Source: Alphaproteobacteria bacterium (GTDB taxonomy: Bacteria; Pseudomonadota; Alphaproteobacteria; Caulobacterales; Caulobacteraceae). Taken from it: a DNA stretch of 64,000 bases. Every line of letters starts with the position of its first letter. Position 1 is the stretch's first letter. Location of the stretch: assembly GCA_018820205.1 (NCBI GenBank), contig JAHJOK010000036.1:55634-119633 (forward strand), in the 5' to 3' direction. The notes under the pieces were generated by a model that saw only the letters and a program-made list of their open reading frames with translations, searched no databases and was not told the DNA's origin. This document shows positions 7,929 to 19,013 of the stretch, one piece after another. The translations under genes and the position numbers were made by a program.

Positions 7929-9192
7929 GTCCGCGGACAGCGGCCCGGGCGCGCTGGGCCTCGGGGTCCAGGGCCAGGACGGCGATGGCCGCCTCCAGGG
8001 CCGGATCGCGGCCGGCGCGGCGATCCTCGGGCGAGCGGACGATCAGTATGTCGGGCTCGACGCCGCGTTTCTCGAGCCGCACCCCGGCGGCGGTGACATA
8101 GTCGGCGCGGCTGAGCGACAGGCGGCCGCCGTCCGGCAGCGGACTGTCCTGGGAAATCAGCACCGAGCCGGCGGTGTGTTCGCCCACGACGAGGGCGCGC
8201 CCGGCCTCCTGCAGGGCGGCGGGGGTCAGTTCGGCGGCGCTGCGGCTGGCGCCGTCGACCAGCAGGGCGACGTCGTTGGCGACCGGGCCTTCCAGCGATC
8301 CGCAGCCCGGCATGACGGCCAGGGTGATCGGCCGGCCGGCGCGCGAGATGCGGGTCGCCCATTCCAGTCGGGCGGGCAGGAAGCAGGACAGGGCCGCGTC
8401 GGCCTCCAGCAGCAGACCGCCGGGATTGCCGCGCAGGTCCAGAATGACGTCGGTCTCGGCCGGGAGCTGCGCCAGCCGCTCGCCCAGCCAGCGGCCGAGG
8501 CCGGCCTCGAACCCCTCGACCCGCAGGACGACCACGCCGGGACGCGACGCGTCCACGCTGAAGGCCGGGATCGGATCCATGATGCGGGGCAGGACCGACA
8601 CCTGACGCGCCGCGCCCGTCTCGTCGGTCAGGGCGAGGCGAAGCGTGCGCCCGTCCTCGACGTCGAAATCGACGCCCCAGGCCTGTCCGTCGACGGACTG
8701 CAAGACCCAGCCGGGTTCGACGCCCGCTTCTTCGGCCGGCGACCCGGACCGGACGGATTCGACGCGCCACAGATCGTCGTCCTGACGCACGAGGGTGACG
8801 CCCATCACGGCGCGGCGCGTCCGGACCGCGTCCTGGCGGCGGGCGACGGCGGGGGAGACCGCGCCGGCGTGCTCGTCGTCCAGCAGGTCGAGCATGGCGC
8901 TGAGCGCGCGATACAGCACCCGGTCGTCGGGCGCCGCCACGGCCTGTGGCCGCCAGGTCTCGCGCGCCGCCCGCCAGTCCACGCCGTGCAGGTTCGGATC
9001 GTAATACTGACGCCGGACCGCGTTCCACACGGTGTCGAAGACCCGGGCGTTCATCCGCTCGCGCTCGGGGTTCGGCGCAGGGACGGCGACGGGATCGTCC
9101 GACAGGGCCATCGCGGGCGCAGCCGCCGTCCCGGCGAGGGCCAGGACGGCGAACACGATCCGCAGGGCGGGGAGACTGGCGGGGCGTTTCAT
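7918..9192 (-). CDS. S41 family (C-terminal processing-like) periplasmic peptidase
   Basis: A 424-residue protein with an N-terminal signal peptide (about residues 1-30, ending PAMALS). A helical N-terminal part ([18 protein letters not shown]) is followed by a PDZ-like domain ([34 protein letters not shown]) and the S41 protease core [14 protein letters not shown]. The nucleophile region reads [19 protein letters not shown]. The following segment is [13 protein letters not shown], lacking the Lys found in the F-G-K-G-S motif of CtpA-type Ser/Lys enzymes, so it belongs to a divergent S41 subgroup or uses another base. Substrate unknown. It ends inside the convergent purT. Confidence 0.85.
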   Translation of the reverse strand: MKRPASLPALRIVFAVLALAGTAAAPAMALSDDPVAVPAPNPERERMNARVFDTVWNAVRRQYYDPNLHGVDWRAARETWRPQAVAAPDDRVLYRALSAMLDLLDDEHAGAVSPAVARRQDAVRTRRAVMGVTLVRQDDDLWRVESVRSGSPAEEAGVEPGWVLQSVDGQAWGVDFDVEDGRTLRLALTDETGAARQVSVLPRIMDPIPAFSVDASRPGVVVLRVEGFEAGLGRWLGERLAQLPAETDVILDLRGNPGGLLLEADAALSCFLPARLEWATRISRAGRPITLAVMPGCGSLEGPVANDVALLVDGASRSAAELTPAALQEAGRALVVGEHTAGSVLISQDSPLPDGGRLSLSRADYVTAAGVRLEKRGVEPDILIVRSPEDRRAGRDPALEAAIAVLALDPEAQRARAAVRGPSL

Positions 9193-9252
9193 CCCCGCCA
9201 GCCTAGACCGGCCCCTTGTCGCCGCTCAAGCGACGATATCCGTCCGCGCGCC

Positions 9253-11913
9253 TCAGTTGTCGTGCGCGGCCAGCCAGGCGCTGACCTCGGGCAGACGATC
9301 GCGCCGGATGCGGGCCAGCAGATCGACGGAGTCCGACGCCTTGTCCACCTCGGTCGTGGGCTGATCCGGATAGGTCGCGGCCACATAGGCGCGCAGTTCC
9401 TCGATCCGCTCGGGACGCCCGGAGGCCCCGGCGATTCCCGCCAGCCCGTTGACGACATAGCCGGGCGGCAGGATGGCCTCGAACCGTTCAGGCTGCGTGG
9501 TCGCGAAGGTCCACAGCAGGTCGGGATGATTGCCGGCCAGACCGAAGACGATCGGCAGGACATCGCCCTTGGGGAAGTCGGGGCTGAGCGCCATGTCCAG
9601 CGTCCGCTGCGCCAGGACCGGGTCCGACACGCTGGCCACGCCGCCCAGATACAGGGACCGTTCGGCCGGGCTGGAGGCCGCGTTCATCTTGGCGACCAGA
9701 CCTTCCCAGGTGGCTTCGTCGGCATAGTATCCGACGGTGCCGACCACCGTGCCCCGGATGCCCGACGGCAGAGCGCTGGGGTCGGTCTCGGCGGCGACAA
9801 AGCGACGACGGGCCTCGGCCACCACCGCCGGGTCGTTCAACTGGGCCAGGATGGCGATCAGACGGCCGCGCAGGATGGCGGTGTTCGCGGGCTCGTCTGG
9901 CTTCGGATCCCAGCCGATCGAGGCCATAAGCGGCGACAGGCGGGCGCGGGCGTAGGCGCCGAACGCCTCTTCGCCCGGCTGGTCCTTGAACTGGGATTTC
10001 AGGCCGTTCAGGCGACCGGCGACCTGGCTCCAGATGACCGGATCGGCGTCCAGCTTCACCGAAGCCGCCAGCTCCAGATAGTTGGACACCGGCGCATAGC
10101 CCGTCGTGCCCAGGGCCGAGGTGTCGTAGAGGAAACCCAGCTGATCCAGCGGGTCCATCTGGTCGAACACGCCGGCCAGGTTTTCAAAGGCCTCGGGCGA
10201 ATACAGGGTCCGGTAATAGCCGGTGGAGCCTGCGTTGACCTTGACCGGGCCGCAGCCTTCGGCGCGGATTTCGCCGCGACCGCCCTCGATCACGCCGCGT
10301 GCGACGGCGTCGGAGCCCACGGTCGACACCAGCACCGGCACACGCCACGACAGGGGCGCCTTGGACGCCTCGTCGGCGCCGTAGCGGCCCTGGGTCAGCG
10401 AAACGACCGAGGTTCCGGCCTCGCAGCGGATGCTGTCGACCGTGATCAGCGGCACCCCCGGTTGCATGGTGAAGTCACGGGCGATGGCCGTGATCGGGGT
10501 GCCCGACGCGGTTTCCAGCGCGTTCCACAGGTCGTCGGTGACCGTGTTCTGGTAGGCGTGCTCGGCCATATAGGCGCGGACCCCGGCGCGGAACGCGTCC
10601 TCGCCGATGTAGGTTTCGAGCATGCGAATGACCGCCTGGCCCTTCTGATAGGTGATGCCGTCGAACGAGGCGCTTTCGGCATTCTTGATCGGCTGGATGA
10701 TCGGGTGGGTGCTGGACAGCGAATCCGGTCCGAAGGCCGCGCCCTGGATCGAGCCCATCTCCTGCAGCCAGACATCCCAGTCAGGGTTGAAATGGTCCGT
10801 GGCCTTGGCCGCCATCCAGGAGGCGAACCCTTCGTTCAGCCACAGGTCGTCCCACCAGGCCATGGTGACGATGTCGCCGAACCACTGGTGCGCCACTTCG
10901 TGGGCGACGACGCCGAATACGCCCTGGCGCTGGGCCTCGGTGGTCACGGCCGGATCGATCAGCAGATAGGGCTCGAAATACAGGATGGCGCCCCAGTTCT
11001 CCATCGCGGCGAAGGTGCCCGACGTGCCGGGGGCGGCGATCTGGTCCATCTTGGGCAGCGGATAGTCGATGCCGAAATAGTCGTTGTACCAGGGCAGGAG
11101 CTGACCCAGGGTCTCCAGCGCATAGCGGCCCTGCTCGCCGACGCCTTCACGCGTGACGGTGGCGATCTCGACCCCGTCGGACATGGCGGTGATCCGGTCC
11201 AGGTCGCCCACGCCGGTGAACATCAGATAGGACGACATGATCGGCGTCGGTTCGAACCGGACGGACTTCCGGCCATTGGTGGCCGGGGTGGTCTCGGCGA
11301 CCGGCATGTTGGAGATGGCGTCCTTGTCCTCGGGCACCACCAGGGTGATCTCGAAGACCGCCTTCAGGCCCGGCTCGTCCCACATGGGGGCCAGCTGGCG
11401 GCCATAGCCGGCCTCGAACTGGCTGATGATGATCGATTTGGGCGCGCCGGCGTCTTCGAACCGGCTGATGAACATGCCGTTCGCCGTCTCGTTGATCTTG
11501 CCGGTGTAGGTCGTCTGGATCGAATGGCGGCCGACGCTGAGCGGTTCGGCGAACACGAAGGTCGCGCGTTGCATCGCCTCGTCCAGCTCGACCGTCGCGG
11601 CGGCGCCGTCGACCAGACGCGCCTCGGAAATGGTCAGGCCGTCGGCGTTGACCACGATCCGGTCGGTCGGCTCGACCACCTCGAACGTCAGCGTGGCCTC
11701 GCCCGCGAAGGTCAGGGTGTCGATGTCGGGGGTCAGGGTGAAGGCGTAGCGTTCCGGCACGGCGTTGGTCGGCAGGATCTCGCGACCGTCGGAGACCGCG
11801 GCGCTCGCTGCGTCCTGGACCATGACGGGGGCCGCCATCGCCGGACCACAGCCGATCGCCACCATGAGCGCCGCACTCGCGACGGCCGATTTCCACTTAC
11901 GCATCCGGATCAT
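9253..11913 (-). CDS. M1 family metallopeptidase (aminopeptidase N-like)
   Basis: An 886-residue zinc aminopeptidase. The N terminus has a signal peptide with a possible lipobox Cys (about residue 22), so it is likely exported. The substrate-binding FAAMEN motif is at about 301-306, the HEXXH zinc motif HEVAH at 338-342 (catalytic Glu339) and the third zinc ligand in NEGFA at Glu361. The remaining C-terminal half is the helical ERAP1-like domain. It removes N-terminal residues from peptides, presumably in the periplasm. It is divergent from gap across a 178-base region. Confidence 0.93.
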   Translation of the reverse strand: MIRMRKWKSAVASAALMVAIGCGPAMAAPVMVQDAASAAVSDGREILPTNAVPERYAFTLTPDIDTLTFAGEATLTFEVVEPTDRIVVNADGLTISEARLVDGAAATVELDEAMQRATFVFAEPLSVGRHSIQTTYTGKINETANGMFISRFEDAGAPKSIIISQFEAGYGRQLAPMWDEPGLKAVFEITLVVPEDKDAISNMPVAETTPATNGRKSVRFEPTPIMSSYLMFTGVGDLDRITAMSDGVEIATVTREGVGEQGRYALETLGQLLPWYNDYFGIDYPLPKMDQIAAPGTSGTFAAMENWGAILYFEPYLLIDPAVTTEAQRQGVFGVVAHEVAHQWFGDIVTMAWWDDLWLNEGFASWMAAKATDHFNPDWDVWLQEMGSIQGAAFGPDSLSSTHPIIQPIKNAESASFDGITYQKGQAVIRMLETYIGEDAFRAGVRAYMAEHAYQNTVTDDLWNALETASGTPITAIARDFTMQPGVPLITVDSIRCEAGTSVVSLTQGRYGADEASKAPLSWRVPVLVSTVGSDAVARGVIEGGRGEIRAEGCGPVKVNAGSTGYYRTLYSPEAFENLAGVFDQMDPLDQLGFLYDTSALGTTGYAPVSNYLELAASVKLDADPVIWSQVAGRLNGLKSQFKDQPGEEAFGAYARARLSPLMASIGWDPKPDEPANTAILRGRLIAILAQLNDPAVVAEARRRFVAAETDPSALPSGIRGTVVGTVGYYADEATWEGLVAKMNAASSPAERSLYLGGVASVSDPVLAQRTLDMALSPDFPKGDVLPIVFGLAGNHPDLLWTFATTQPERFEAILPPGYVVNGLAGIAGASGRPERIEELRAYVAATYPDQPTTEVDKASDSVDLLARIRRDRLPEVSAWLAAHDN

Positions 11914-12002
11914 CCTCCAATGAGGGCCGCACGCTAGGACAGAGTGTCGCGGCTGTCTCCCCGACGCCGGTCACATCAACATGAGAAATCGTTAATCTAT
12001 CG

Positions 12003-12036
12003 CCCCGGCCGGCCGTCGCCGGGGTTGATCCCCGGC
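12003..12036 (+). promoter_or_regulatory. Mutually exclusive hairpins in the gap leader
   Basis: Three seven-base blocks lie 55-90 bases upstream of the gap start: CCCCGGC (12003-12009), GCCGGGG (12018-12024) and CCCCGGC (12030-12036). The middle block can pair perfectly with either the left or the right one, giving two alternative stems, with loops of 8 and 5 bases. This arrangement is common in attenuators and leader switches. There is no U-tract after the second stem, so a simple intrinsic terminator is not supported; it could also be a protein-binding palindrome in the promoter. Confidence 0.35.
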
Positions 12037-12091
12037 CCGCGCGGTTCCATTGAAGCGCCAACGAAAATCAATGCTTCAGGAGAGCCCGCCC

Positions 12092-13098
<1,007 letters not shown>

Positions 13099-13099
<1 letters not shown>

Positions 13100-13449
13100 T
13101 GAAGGCGGTAAGCCGCGTCACAGCCATCAAGGCGGCGATCGTTTTCGTCGCCGGCATTGGGTCTGCGGTCGTCCTGTTCGTCGTCAGCTACATGGTCTTC
13201 GGATTCGAATGGGTCAGTCGGGGTCGTTCGTTTGACCTCAACATATCCTGGTTCCACGTGGCATGGATTGTATTGCCCAACCTGCTCATCGCCTTCTTCG
13301 TGAGGCGATGGTGGCTAGAGCAGGATCGTCGCGTCGGGTTGGCATCCGCGCAGCCGAAAACGACACCGTGGCTCGTTGGCTATCTGATCGTTACCTCGGT
13401 CACCTTGTTCTACTATCTGCAGACCTTCATCGGATTTTTGCCGACATGA
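13099..13449 (+). CDS. Small membrane protein between gap and pgk
   Basis: A 116-residue protein starting at a GTG that overlaps the gap stop codon (TAGTG) and ending in TGA that overlaps the pgk ATG (ATGA). The coupling at both ends argues that it is really translated. Three hydrophobic segments are visible (about 10-32, 48-65 and 90-112, the last ending in [11 protein letters not shown]), with Arg/Lys clusters ([11 protein letters not shown]) on the cytoplasmic side. Base composition is less GC-rich than in gap or pgk. I do not recognise the family; no catalytic motif is seen. It may be a lineage-specific insertion in the glycolytic operon. Confidence 0.65.
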
Positions 13450-14642
13450 CCTTCCGCACCCTCGACGACGCCAAGGACCTCGCCGGCAAGACCGCCCTTG
13501 TCCGCGTGGATTTCAACGTGCCGATGGAGGATGGCCGGGTCACCGACGACACCCGGCTGCGGGTCGCCCTGCCGACGATCCAGCGTCTGCGCGACGCGGG
13601 GGCGAAGGTCGCCCTGCTGGCCCATTTCGACCGGCCCAAGGGCAAGGTCGTGGCGTCGATGAGCCTGAAGCCGGTGGTGGAGCCGCTGGAGCGGCTGCTG
13701 GGCGCGCCGGTGCGGTTCGCCCATGACTGCATGGGTGACGTCGCCTCCGCCGCCATCGCCGATCTGGACGCGGGCGGCGTGATCCTGCTGGAAAACGTCC
13801 GCTTCCATGCGGGAGAGGAAGTCAACGAGCCCGCGTTCGCGCAACAGCTGGCCGGCCTGGGCGACCTGTATGTCAACGACGCGTTTTCCGCCGCCCACCG
13901 GGCCCATGCGTCGACGGAAGGTTTGGCCCGCCTGCTGCCTGCCTATGCCGGGGAATCGATGCGGCGTGAACTGGAGGCGCTGGATGCGGCGCTGGGCAAT
14001 CCGCAGAAGCCCGTGCTGGGCATCGTCGGCGGGGCCAAGGTCTCGACCAAGCTGGACCTGCTGAAGAACCTGGTCGGCAAGCTGGACCGGCTGGCCATCG
14101 GCGGCGGCATGGCCAACACCTTCCTGTTCGCCCAAGGGGTCGATATCGGCGGCAGTCTGGCCGAGCGCGACATGGCCGACACGGCGCGCGAGATCATGGC
14201 CGAGGCCGAGTCGAAGGGCTGCGAAATCCTGTTGCCGCGCGACGTCGTGGTGGCGACCGAGGTCAAGCCGGGTGCGGAAACCCGCACCGTCCTGGCCCGC
14301 GAGGAGATCGGCGCGGACGAGAAAATCCTGGACGCCGGCCCCCTGACGGTCGAGGCCCTTGTCAAGGCGATGGCCCTGTCGCGCACCCTGATCTGGAACG
14401 GGCCGCTGGGCGTGTTCGAGATTCCGCCCTTCGACGCCGCAACCGTCAAGGCGGCCCAGGCGGCGGGCAAGCTGGCGCAGACCGGCGCCATCGTCGCCGT
14501 GGCCGGGGGCGGCGACACCGTGGCGGCCATGAACCACGCGGGCGTCACCGACGACCTGACGTTCGTGTCCACCGCCGGCGGCGCCTTCCTGGAATGGATG
14601 GAGGGCAAGCCCTTGCCGGGGGTCGAGGCGCTGAAGGCGTGA
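13446..14642 (+). CDS. pgk: Phosphoglycerate kinase
   Basis: A 398-residue enzyme that transfers the acyl phosphate of 1,3-bisphosphoglycerate to ADP in glycolysis. Motifs seen: [21 protein letters not shown] (substrate binding), [38 protein letters not shown] sequence ([15 protein letters not shown]), [13 protein letters not shown], and the C-terminal nucleotide loop [12 protein letters not shown] / [15 protein letters not shown]. The ATG at 13446 overlaps the stop of the small membrane gene. It is the second enzyme of the glycolytic run, between gap and fba. Confidence 0.97.
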   Translation: MTFRTLDDAKDLAGKTALVRVDFNVPMEDGRVTDDTRLRVALPTIQRLRDAGAKVALLAHFDRPKGKVVASMSLKPVVEPLERLLGAPVRFAHDCMGDVASAAIADLDAGGVILLENVRFHAGEEVNEPAFAQQLAGLGDLYVNDAFSAAHRAHASTEGLARLLPAYAGESMRRELEALDAALGNPQKPVLGIVGGAKVSTKLDLLKNLVGKLDRLAIGGGMANTFLFAQGVDIGGSLAERDMADTAREIMAEAESKGCEILLPRDVVVATEVKPGAETRTVLAREEIGADEKILDAGPLTVEALVKAMALSRTLIWNGPLGVFEIPPFDAATVKAAQAAGKLAQTGAIVAVAGGGDTVAAMNHAGVTDDLTFVSTAGGAFLEWMEGKPLPGVEALKA

Positions 14643-14665
14643 GCGAGAGCTCTGGAGGAATAAGC

Positions 14666-14824
14666 ATGACGATCGACACCCAATGGTTGCCCGCAATCGC
14701 CGGCTTGGTGGGCGGCGGCATCATCATCACGATTTGGCGCGTCTTCGAGCATGGCTGGGCCAAGGACATCGCGCGCGAGCGCCAGGCGCAGGCCGAGTGG
14801 GAACGGACACACCCCGCCGAATAG
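14666..14824 (+). CDS. Single-pass small membrane protein
   Basis: A 52-residue protein with one hydrophobic segment (LPAIAGLVGGGIIITIW, about 8-24) followed by a strongly charged tail (DIARERQAQAEWERTHP). An excellent GGAGG site lies 7 bases before the ATG at 14666, better than that of most neighbouring genes, so translation is likely. It sits 23 bases after pgk and 86 bases before fba. No family is recognised. With the 116-residue protein between gap and pgk, it is the second small membrane protein embedded in this glycolytic run. Confidence 0.6.
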   Translation: MTIDTQWLPAIAGLVGGGIIITIWRVFEHGWAKDIARERQAQAEWERTHPAE

Positions 14825-14910
14825 GCTTCGGCGGCCTGTAACACGGCGTGACTTGAGGCGCGCTGCCCGCTAACCTCGCGGGAAAATACAAGACCTCAGG
14901 AGCATACCCC

Positions 14911-15996
14911 ATGGCGCGCATCACGCTGCGACAGCTTCTCGACCATGCGGCCGAGAACGACTACGGCCTGCCGGCCTACAACATCAACAATATGGAACAG
15001 GGTTTGGCGATCCTCGAGGCGGCCGAGGCGGTCAATGCGCCGGTCATCATCCAGGCCAGCCGGGGCGCGCGCAACTATGCCAACGACATCGTCCTGGCCC
15101 GGCTGATCGACGCCCTGTGCGAGCTCTATCCGCACATCCCCGTCTGCATGCATCAGGACCACGGCAACGGTCCGGCGACCTGCGCCACCGCCATCCAGTA
15201 CGGCTTCACCTCGGTGATGATGGACGGATCGCTGATGGAGGACGCCAAGACCCCCGCCGACTACGACTACAACGTCGATGTCACCCGCCGGGTGGTGGAG
15301 ATGGCCCACAGCTGCGGCGTCTCGGTCGAGGGCGAGCTGGGCGTGCTGGGCAGCCTTGAGACCGGCATGGGCGAGGCCGAGGACGGCCACGGCTTCGAGG
15401 GCAAGCTGGACCACGCCGACCTGCTGACCGATCCGGATCAGGCCGTCGATTTCGTCAGCCGCACCAAGGTCGACGCCCTGGCCATCGCCATGGGCACCAG
15501 CCACGGCGCCTATAAATTCAGCCGCAAGCCGGACGGCGAAGTGCTGGCCATGCATGTGATTGAGGAGATCCACCGCCGCCTGCCCGACACCCATCTGGTC
15601 ATGCATGGCTCATCCAGCGTGCCGCAGGACCTGCAGGACATCATTAACCAGTATGGCGGCGAGATGCCCCAGACCTGGGGCGTGCCGGTCGAGGAAATCC
15701 AGCGCGGCATCAAGCACGGCGTCCGCAAGATCAACATCGACACCGACAACCGGATGGCCATGACCGGCGCCGTGCGCAAGGTGCTGGCGGAAAAGCCTGG
15801 CGAGTTCGATCCCCGCGCCTGGCTGAAGCCCGCCAAGGAGGCGATGAAAAAGCTCTGCATCGAACGCTTCCAGCAGTTCGGCTGCGAGGGTCAGGCGTCG
15901 TCGATCCGCCCGATGTCCACCGCCCAGATGGCCAGACGCTACGCCAAGGGCGACCTGGACCCGGTCTATGGCCGCGAGCTGAAGGCCGCGTCCTGA
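14911..15996 (+). CDS. fba: Class II fructose-bisphosphate aldolase
   Basis: A 361-residue zinc-dependent aldolase that interconverts fructose-1,6-bisphosphate with dihydroxyacetone phosphate and glyceraldehyde-3-phosphate. It starts [27 protein letters not shown], then [10 protein letters not shown] (zinc-binding His), [47 protein letters not shown] and [11 protein letters not shown], typical of the CbbA/Fba subtype of alphaproteobacteria. AGGAG lies 9 bases before the ATG. It completes the gap-pgk-fba set and is followed at once by an RluA-type gene. Confidence 0.96.
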   Translation: MARITLRQLLDHAAENDYGLPAYNINNMEQGLAILEAAEAVNAPVIIQASRGARNYANDIVLARLIDALCELYPHIPVCMHQDHGNGPATCATAIQYGFTSVMMDGSLMEDAKTPADYDYNVDVTRRVVEMAHSCGVSVEGELGVLGSLETGMGEAEDGHGFEGKLDHADLLTDPDQAVDFVSRTKVDALAIAMGTSHGAYKFSRKPDGEVLAMHVIEEIHRRLPDTHLVMHGSSSVPQDLQDIINQYGGEMPQTWGVPVEEIQRGIKHGVRKINIDTDNRMAMTGAVRKVLAEKPGEFDPRAWLKPAKEAMKKLCIERFQQFGCEGQASSIRPMSTAQMARRYAKGDLDPVYGRELKAAS

Positions 15997-16058
15997 GCGA
16001 TTTCAACGACGAAGCCGATCCGGACGACGCGTCCGACGGCGAGGCTCTGACCGTCGAG

Positions 16059-17003
16059 GTGACGGTCCCCGGCCAGCGTCTGGACAAGGCGCTGGCCGAC
16101 GCCGTTTCCGGCCTGTCGCGCGCGCGACTTCAGGCGCTGATCGCCGGCGGCGCCGTCAGCCTGAACGGCGTCGTCCTGACCAACGGCTCGTCCAGGGCCA
16201 TAGCCGGGACCTATGCGATCGTCGTGCCGCCGGTCGCCTCGGCGACACCCCTGCCGCAAGCGATCCCGCTGACCGTGCTCTATGAGGACGCCGACCTGAT
16301 CGTGATCGACAAGCCGTTCGGCATGGCCGCCCACCCGGCGCCGGGCACGCCGGACGGCACACTGGTCAACGCCCTGCTGCACCACTGCGGAGACAGCCTG
16401 TCGGGCATCGGCGGCGTGGCGCGGCCTGGCATCGTCCACCGGCTCGACAAGGACACGTCCGGCGTCATGGTCGCCGCCAAGTCCGACCGCGCCCACGCCG
16501 GCCTGTCGAAGCTGTTCGCCGCCCACGACATAGAGCGCACCTACATCGCCCTGACGCGCGGCTCTCCTGCGCCTGAACGCGGCAGGATCGAAACCCTGAT
16601 CGGGCGCTCGTCTTCGGACCGGAAGAAGATGGCGGTGCTGAAGGCCGGCGGTCGCAATGCCGTCACCGACTATGTCGTACAGGCCCGGTACGGCGTCCCC
16701 GCCAAGGCCGGAGCCGCGCCTCTGGCCGCCCGCGTCGCCTGCACCCTGCACACCGGCCGCACCCATCAGATCCGCGTCCACATGGCCTCGAAAGGTTCGC
16801 CCATCCTCGGCGACGCCGTCTACGGCTCGGGCAGTCCCGCCGCCACGGTTCGCACCGCCCTCGCCGAGGCCGGCCTGACCCGTCAGGCGCTGCATGCGGC
16901 TGTGCTGGGTTTCATCCATCCGGTCACCGGCGAGTTGCTGCGGTTCGAAACGACGCTACCCCCTGATATGCTGGCGCTCGAGACCCTGCTCGCCGCCCTG
17001 TAG
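16059..17003 (+). CDS. RluA/RluD-type pseudouridine synthase
   Basis: A 314-residue enzyme that isomerises specific uridines to pseudouridine in RNA. An N-terminal S4 RNA-binding domain (QRLDKALADAVSGLSRARLQALI) is followed by the catalytic domain with GIVHRLDKDTSGVMVAAK, where the Asp in RLDKDTSG is the nucleophile, and HTGRTHQIRVHMASKGSPILGD. The GTG at 16059 gives this length, but the frame stays open to a CTG at 15993 that overlaps the fba stop and has GAAGG 7 bases upstream. A start there would add 22 acidic residues, so the true start may be the CTG. Confidence 0.9.
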   Translation: MTVPGQRLDKALADAVSGLSRARLQALIAGGAVSLNGVVLTNGSSRAIAGTYAIVVPPVASATPLPQAIPLTVLYEDADLIVIDKPFGMAAHPAPGTPDGTLVNALLHHCGDSLSGIGGVARPGIVHRLDKDTSGVMVAAKSDRAHAGLSKLFAAHDIERTYIALTRGSPAPERGRIETLIGRSSSDRKKMAVLKAGGRNAVTDYVVQARYGVPAKAGAAPLAARVACTLHTGRTHQIRVHMASKGSPILGDAVYGSGSPAATVRTALAEAGLTRQALHAAVLGFIHPVTGELLRFETTLPPDMLALETLLAAL

Positions 17004-17012
17004 AGGCCCGCC

Positions 17013-17318
17013 ATGACTGACGCCGAGATTCGCGACAACGCCGATCAGCACCGCTACGAACTGCCGGTCGATGGCGACGTCGCCGTCGTGACCTACAATC
17101 TGTCAGGCCATAACCTGATGATCACCGAGACCCTGGTGCCCGAGGCGCTGGAGGGTCAGGGCATCGCCAGTCGCCTGGCCAAACACGTCATCGCCGACGC
17201 CAGGGCGCGGGGGTTGGTCATCCTGCCCGTCTGTCCCTTCTTCTCGGCCTATTTCCAGAAACACCCCGAACACGCCGAGGTCGTCCACCCCACCTATCGC
17301 GGCATTCTGGGGATTTAG
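17013..17318 (+). CDS. Small GNAT-type N-acetyltransferase (NATD1/YidJ-like)
   Basis: A 101-residue single-domain protein. It begins IRDNADQHRYELPVDGDVAVVTY and continues with MITETLVPEALEGQGIASRLAKHVIADARARGLVILPVCPF, matching the compact GCN5-related family (PF14542). The Q/R-x-x-G-x-G/A acetyl-CoA loop is seen as EGQGIAS. C-terminal FFSAYFQKHPEH is also typical. Substrate unknown in this family. The ATG at 17013 lies 10 bases after the pseudouridine synthase gene and 5 bases before the ThuA gene, so an operon is likely. Confidence 0.85.
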   Translation: MTDAEIRDNADQHRYELPVDGDVAVVTYNLSGHNLMITETLVPEALEGQGIASRLAKHVIADARARGLVILPVCPFFSAYFQKHPEHAEVVHPTYRGILGI

Positions 17319-17322
17319 GCCT

Positions 17323-18303
17323 GTGGGGCGGGGACTGATCGCGATGCTGGCCGTCGCCGTCATCGGGCTGGCCACGGCGTCGGCCGCACAGGATCGGCCT
17401 GTTCGCGTCCTCTACCTCAGCCAGTCGGTCGGCTTCGTGCATGAGACGGTTCGCCGCCCGCCCGACGGCCTGGCCCCTTCCGAAACTGCGATTCTGCAGA
17501 TGGCGCGCGACAGCGGGGCGTTCACGGTCGAACTCAGTCAGGACGCGCGCGAGATCACCGCCGATCGGCTGGACGATCTCGATGTGCTGGTCTTCTCCAC
17601 CACCGGCGCGCTGCCGATCGATCAGGAGACCTGGAGCGCCGTCATCGCCTGGATCGAGAGCGGTCGCGGCGGCTTCGTCGGCATCCACAGCGCGGCCGAT
17701 ACGGCCCTCGCCTTCGACGGCGGGGAAGCCGCCTATGTCGATCTGGTGGGCGGCAAGTTCGACGGTCATCCCTGGACCGAGGGCACGCCGATCCGCCTGA
17801 CGAACCTAGAGCCGGACCACCCGCTGGCGGCCATGTGGCCGGACGGAACCGACTATGCCGAGGAAATCTATCAGTACGCGGGGTTCGATCCGGACCGCGT
17901 CCGGGTTTTGCAGACCCTGGACATGAGCGCCGGCTCTTTGAGGCGGCCCTATCCGGTGCCGGTGACCTGGGTGCGCCAAGTGGGTCAGGGGCGGCTGTTC
18001 TACACCAACCTGGGCCACACGCCCTCGACGTGGAGCGATCCCCGCTTCCGCGCCCAGATCGTCGAGGCCGTTCGCTGGACCGGTCGCCGGACCGAGGCTG
18101 AGACGGAACCAAACCGGGCCGTTCAGGACCAGGCGGCGCTGGCCGCCTTCGCCGCCAGTCAGACCCCGCAGATGACCGTCGGAACCGATGTCGAGGCGGC
18201 GGACGATATTAGGGCCTTGCAGCGCATCCACCCGGATCAGGGGCCCGAGGAAGCGGCGCGGATGACGGAAGCCGTCGGTCGCATTCAGGCGCGAATGCGA
18301 TAA
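17323..18303 (+). CDS. ThuA-domain secreted protein
   Basis: A 326-residue protein with an N-terminal signal peptide (LIAMLAVAVIGLATASAAQD, about 5-24). The body is a ThuA (trehalose-utilisation-like, glutamine-amidotransferase fold) domain: RVLYLSQSVGFVHETV, DVLVFSTTGALPID, GGFVGIHSAADTA, DLVGGKFDGHPW and VRQVGQGRLFYTNLGHTPSTW. Such domains occur in secreted proteins from carbohydrate-using bacteria. A C-terminal extension of about 60 residues is not recognised. The start is GTG at 17323; no better start exists because the frame closes just upstream. Confidence 0.85.
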   Translation: MGRGLIAMLAVAVIGLATASAAQDRPVRVLYLSQSVGFVHETVRRPPDGLAPSETAILQMARDSGAFTVELSQDAREITADRLDDLDVLVFSTTGALPIDQETWSAVIAWIESGRGGFVGIHSAADTALAFDGGEAAYVDLVGGKFDGHPWTEGTPIRLTNLEPDHPLAAMWPDGTDYAEEIYQYAGFDPDRVRVLQTLDMSAGSLRRPYPVPVTWVRQVGQGRLFYTNLGHTPSTWSDPRFRAQIVEAVRWTGRRTEAETEPNRAVQDQAALAAFAASQTPQMTVGTDVEAADDIRALQRIHPDQGPEEAARMTEAVGRIQARMR

Positions 18304-18344
18304 CGTCGCTCTCCCGTATCGGACCAGTCGTCCGGGAGGCTCGA

Positions 18345-19004
18345 GTGACGCCCATTCTCTTCGCCCTGGCCCTGACGGCCGCTGTCCCAGTCCAGGCCAC
18401 GCCGCCCGAGCGGACGCTGGCGCGCGTGATCGACCTCGCCCTGCCTGACGACCGCTACGACCGATGGATGCGCTGGGGCGCCTTTGGCGTGCGACTGGGT
18501 CGCGAAGTGCGCTGGCATCTGACCGACCCCGACAGCGATGGAACGGGCAACGTCAGCGAAGGAGTCTATCGGCGGATCGGCTGGGCGCCCGAGAACCGAC
18601 TACCTGGGTTGATCGCCGTTTGCGGCAACCGTGACGAGGTTCTCGCCATGGCGACGTCGTTCTCACAATACTCGTTCCAGCATCAGACGGGCGACCTGAT
18701 CGCCGAACTCACGACCCTCGGGGTCGTCGCGACCGAAATTTCCCGCACCGAGGCCACTGGAGACTGGCTCAATGAGGAGCGGGTCAGCGACAACTATCGC
18801 CAGCTGGTAACCCAGGCCCCCGCCCGACAGGTCTGGGCCATCGAGAAGCCCGGCCATGGCGACGCCACTCTGATCGCGGAGCGTTCCTGCACGCCGCCCG
18901 GAACCCGATCGGCGACGCAGTGTCGGACGCGGTTCACGCTGCAGTTTCGCCCCGGCGTCCCAGACCCAATCGACTGCCCCCTGCCCGGCCGCGACGGTTT
19001 CTGA
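18345..19004 (+). CDS. Secreted protein of unknown function
   Basis: A 219-residue protein with a short signal peptide (PILFALALTAAVPVQA, about 3-18). The mature chain has four Cys residues (AVCGNRDE, SCTPPGTRSATQC, PIDCPLPG) suggesting disulfides in the periplasm, and no recognised domain or catalytic motif. The GTG at 18345 has GGAGG 6 bases upstream. It ends about 200 bases before rpoH. I do not assign a function. Confidence 0.65.
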   Translation: MTPILFALALTAAVPVQATPPERTLARVIDLALPDDRYDRWMRWGAFGVRLGREVRWHLTDPDSDGTGNVSEGVYRRIGWAPENRLPGLIAVCGNRDEVLAMATSFSQYSFQHQTGDLIAELTTLGVVATEISRTEATGDWLNEERVSDNYRQLVTQAPARQVWAIEKPGHGDATLIAERSCTPPGTRSATQCRTRFTLQFRPGVPDPIDCPLPGRDGF

Positions 19005-19013
19005 TAGTAAGTC

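Noticed and set aside
7723..11937. 1400-codon plus-strand open frame opposite the S41 peptidase and M1 aminopeptidase genes
   Set aside because: Antisense artefact of high GC; the minus-strand enzymes have complete catalytic motifs and signal peptides.
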